A stretch of DNA of 24,245 nucleotides from UBA6912 sp041611095 (GTDB lineage Bacteria; Actinomycetota; Acidimicrobiia; Spongiisociales; UBA5794), in assembly GCA_041611095.1 (NCBI GenBank), contig JBFINP010000045.1:1-24245 (forward strand), read 5' to 3'. Made by a program: the position numbers and the translations under genes. The notes beneath the pieces were generated by a model. That model saw only the letters and a list, made by a program, of their open reading frames with translations, made no database searches and was not told the origin of the DNA. Below are positions 23,323 to 24,245 of this stretch, in pieces; the first letter of the stretch is position 1, and every line of letters starts with the position of its first letter.

Positions 23323-23784
23323 ATGTTCCACGTCGTGCTCCACGAGCCCGAGATCGCGCCCAACACCGGCAACCTGATGCGGCTGACGGTCAATACCGGC
23401 TGCCGGCTCCACCTCGTCCACCCTCTCGGGTTCGAGCTGGATGATGCGAAGCTGCGGCGGGCCGGCCTGGACTACCGCGAGTATGCGGATGTCACCTACC
23501 ACTCGTCCTTCGACGAGGTGGTCGCTGCGCTGGGAGCCCGGCCGATCCACGCCTTCACCCAACACGGCAACGTTCGATACACCGACGTGGCCTATGCGGA
23601 CGGCGACGTCTTGCTGTTCGGCAAGGAGTCGGTCGGGTTGCCGGCCGACGTGCTCGCCCACCCCGACGTGACCGATCGGGTGGTGATTCCAATCGCACCG
23701 GGCGGCCGCAGCCTCAACCTCGCCAATGCCGCAGCCATCGCCATCTACGAGGCGTGGCGGCAGCTCGGCTTCTCCGGCGTGTAA
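23323..23784 (+). CDS. trmL: tRNA (cytidine(34)-2'-O)-methyltransferase TrmL, SPOUT family
   Basis: This 153-aa protein has the normal TrmL length. It methylates the 2'-O of the wobble base in certain tRNA-Leu species using S-adenosylmethionine. Motifs include the N-terminal LHEPEIAPNTGNLMRLTVNT, the central LLFGKESVGLP, and the C-terminal knot RSLNLANAAAIAIYEAWRQL, which forms the trefoil-knot cofactor site. Small SPOUT methylases are hard to tell apart, but this length without an RNA-binding extension favours TrmL. ATG 23323 begins the conserved FHVVLHEPEIAPN. It lies alone between a terminator and the next promoter. Confidence 0.93.
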   Translation: MFHVVLHEPEIAPNTGNLMRLTVNTGCRLHLVHPLGFELDDAKLRRAGLDYREYADVTYHSSFDEVVAALGARPIHAFTQHGNVRYTDVAYADGDVLLFGKESVGLPADVLAHPDVTDRVVIPIAPGGRSLNLANAAAIAIYEAWRQLGFSGV

Positions 23785-23820
23785 GGGTGGTTGCGTCGAG
23801 TGTTCCTCCACGCGTCACCA

Positions 23821-23851
23821 TCGACCGTGTAGGCACACTCGACGCTAGCGT
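23821..23851 (+). promoter_or_regulatory. Possible promoter of the thioesterase gene
   Basis: TCGACC (23821-23826) and TAGCGT (23846-23851) are 19 bases apart. The -10 ends 9 bases before ATG 23860, again a leaderless layout with no Shine-Dalgarno. Confidence 0.35.
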
Positions 23852-23859
23852 TCCGCCCC

Positions 23860-24245
23860 ATGCCGTTCGTGACCCGGATCAAGGTGCGCTTCTACGAGCT
23901 CGATCCCTACAACCACGTCAACCACTCGGCGTACATCCAGTACTTCGAGTCGGCCCGGGTCGAGCTGCTCGAGGCCGCCGGTGTGAGCCTGGCACAGCTC
24001 AAGGAGCGCGGCTTCCACCTCGTCGTCACCGAGCTACACATCTCGTACCTCCATTCGGCGGGTGCTCACGACGAGCTCGAGGTCCACACCGAGGTGGCCG
24101 AGCTACGGCGGGCGTCATCGCGCTGGCGGCAACGTATGTATCGGGACGGCGAACTGGTCGCAAGGCAGGAGATCTCGGCGGCGACCACCACGGTGGAGGG
24201 CAAGCTCGTCCGGTTCCCGGAGGAGCTCGCTGCGGCCCTCGCACC
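23860..24245 (+). CDS. 4-hydroxybenzoyl-CoA-type (YbgC-like) acyl-CoA thioesterase, 3' end outside window
   Basis: 128 codons are visible and the frame is open at the window edge. The N-terminus has the hotdog-fold active-site stretch VRFYELDPYNHVNHSAYIQY, with D15 as the likely catalytic Asp and the HVN signature. It continues through FESARVELLEAAGVS and a strand-rich body (LHISYLHSAGAHDELEVHTE). The family hydrolyses acyl-CoA or aryl-CoA thioesters in the cytoplasm as dimers or tetramers; the substrate here is unknown. Only the last few residues are probably missing, judging from the usual length of 130-150. It lies 75 bases after trmL with its own promoter-like box. Confidence 0.85.
   Translation, partial: MPFVTRIKVRFYELDPYNHVNHSAYIQYFESARVELLEAAGVSLAQLKERGFHLVVTELHISYLHSAGAHDELEVHTEVAELRRASSRWRQRMYRDGELVARQEISAATTTVEGKLVRFPEELAAALA

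Noticed and set aside
23779..23810. A third GTGTAAG with a GTTCCTC 23 bases later
   Set aside because: GTGTAA is the last Val codon and stop of trmL, the second box differs from GTCTCAT, and spacing is off by one.
22240..23811. A 523-codon minus-strand frame across the propeller protein and trmL
   Set aside because: It runs antisense through two well-supported genes and shows only low-complexity Arg/Val/Asp sequence.
1..24245. CRISPR arrays, insertion sequences or toxin-antitoxin and phage-defence genes
   Set aside because: No regularly spaced short repeats, transposase frames, terminal inverted repeats or defence domains were seen; the only mobile-element trace is the integrase remnant.

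Overview
The window is GC-rich, densely packed chromosomal DNA. It is most likely from an actinomycetote, and my best guess is the class Acidimicrobiia or a relative. The basis is the corC-era / recO-uppS-glyS / dnaG-rpoD housekeeping order, frequent GTG starts, several starts 8-9 bases after a TAnnnT -10 box (leaderless style), and large tandem Ig/cadherin-type surface proteins. The taxonomic placement is inference; no marker was searched.

Layout. 1-2036: the 3' part of a CorC/HlyC-type membrane CBS protein followed by era. 2037-6018: an insertion between era and recO, which are often close neighbours. It holds a candidate small RNA with its own promoter-like element and a strong terminator, a second copy of that element in front of a long structured leader, a very unusual 894-aa gene, and a pterin dehydratase gene on the minus strand. 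The 894-aa protein joins an ECF sigma factor, a zinc anti-sigma-like module, one membrane helix and about 570 residues of extracellular cadherin-like repeats in one chain. 6117-8933: recO, uppS and single-chain glycyl-tRNA synthetase. 8940-10184 (minus): an uncharacterised anchored protein. 10266-13156: dnaG and the primary sigma factor rpoD, overlapping by 4 bases. 13138-13419 (minus): a small YtxH-like protein. 13515-13587: tRNA-Asn, with a dead tyrosine-integrase remnant just beyond its 3' end. 14139-19979: four plus-strand genes, each pair overlapping by ATGA: a single-domain response regulator, a membrane HEAT-repeat protein, a processive family-2 glycosyltransferase and a multidomain histidine kinase. 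20131-23256: a secreted modular protein (IPT-like, SdrD-B-like and FG-GAP/ASPIC domains). 23323-23784: trmL. 23860-end: a 4-hydroxybenzoyl-CoA-type thioesterase running off the window.

Two loci look like candidate new systems. The first is the one-polypeptide transmembrane sigma factor: the same spaced element (GTGTAAG, 17 bases, GTCTCAT) lies before its own leader and before the CU-rich small RNA, which suggests a self-controlled surface-sensing regulon. The second is the kinase / lone receiver / HEAT / glycan-synthase operon, which looks like a dedicated phospho-controlled exopolysaccharide machine. Both functional readings are inference from domains and layout.
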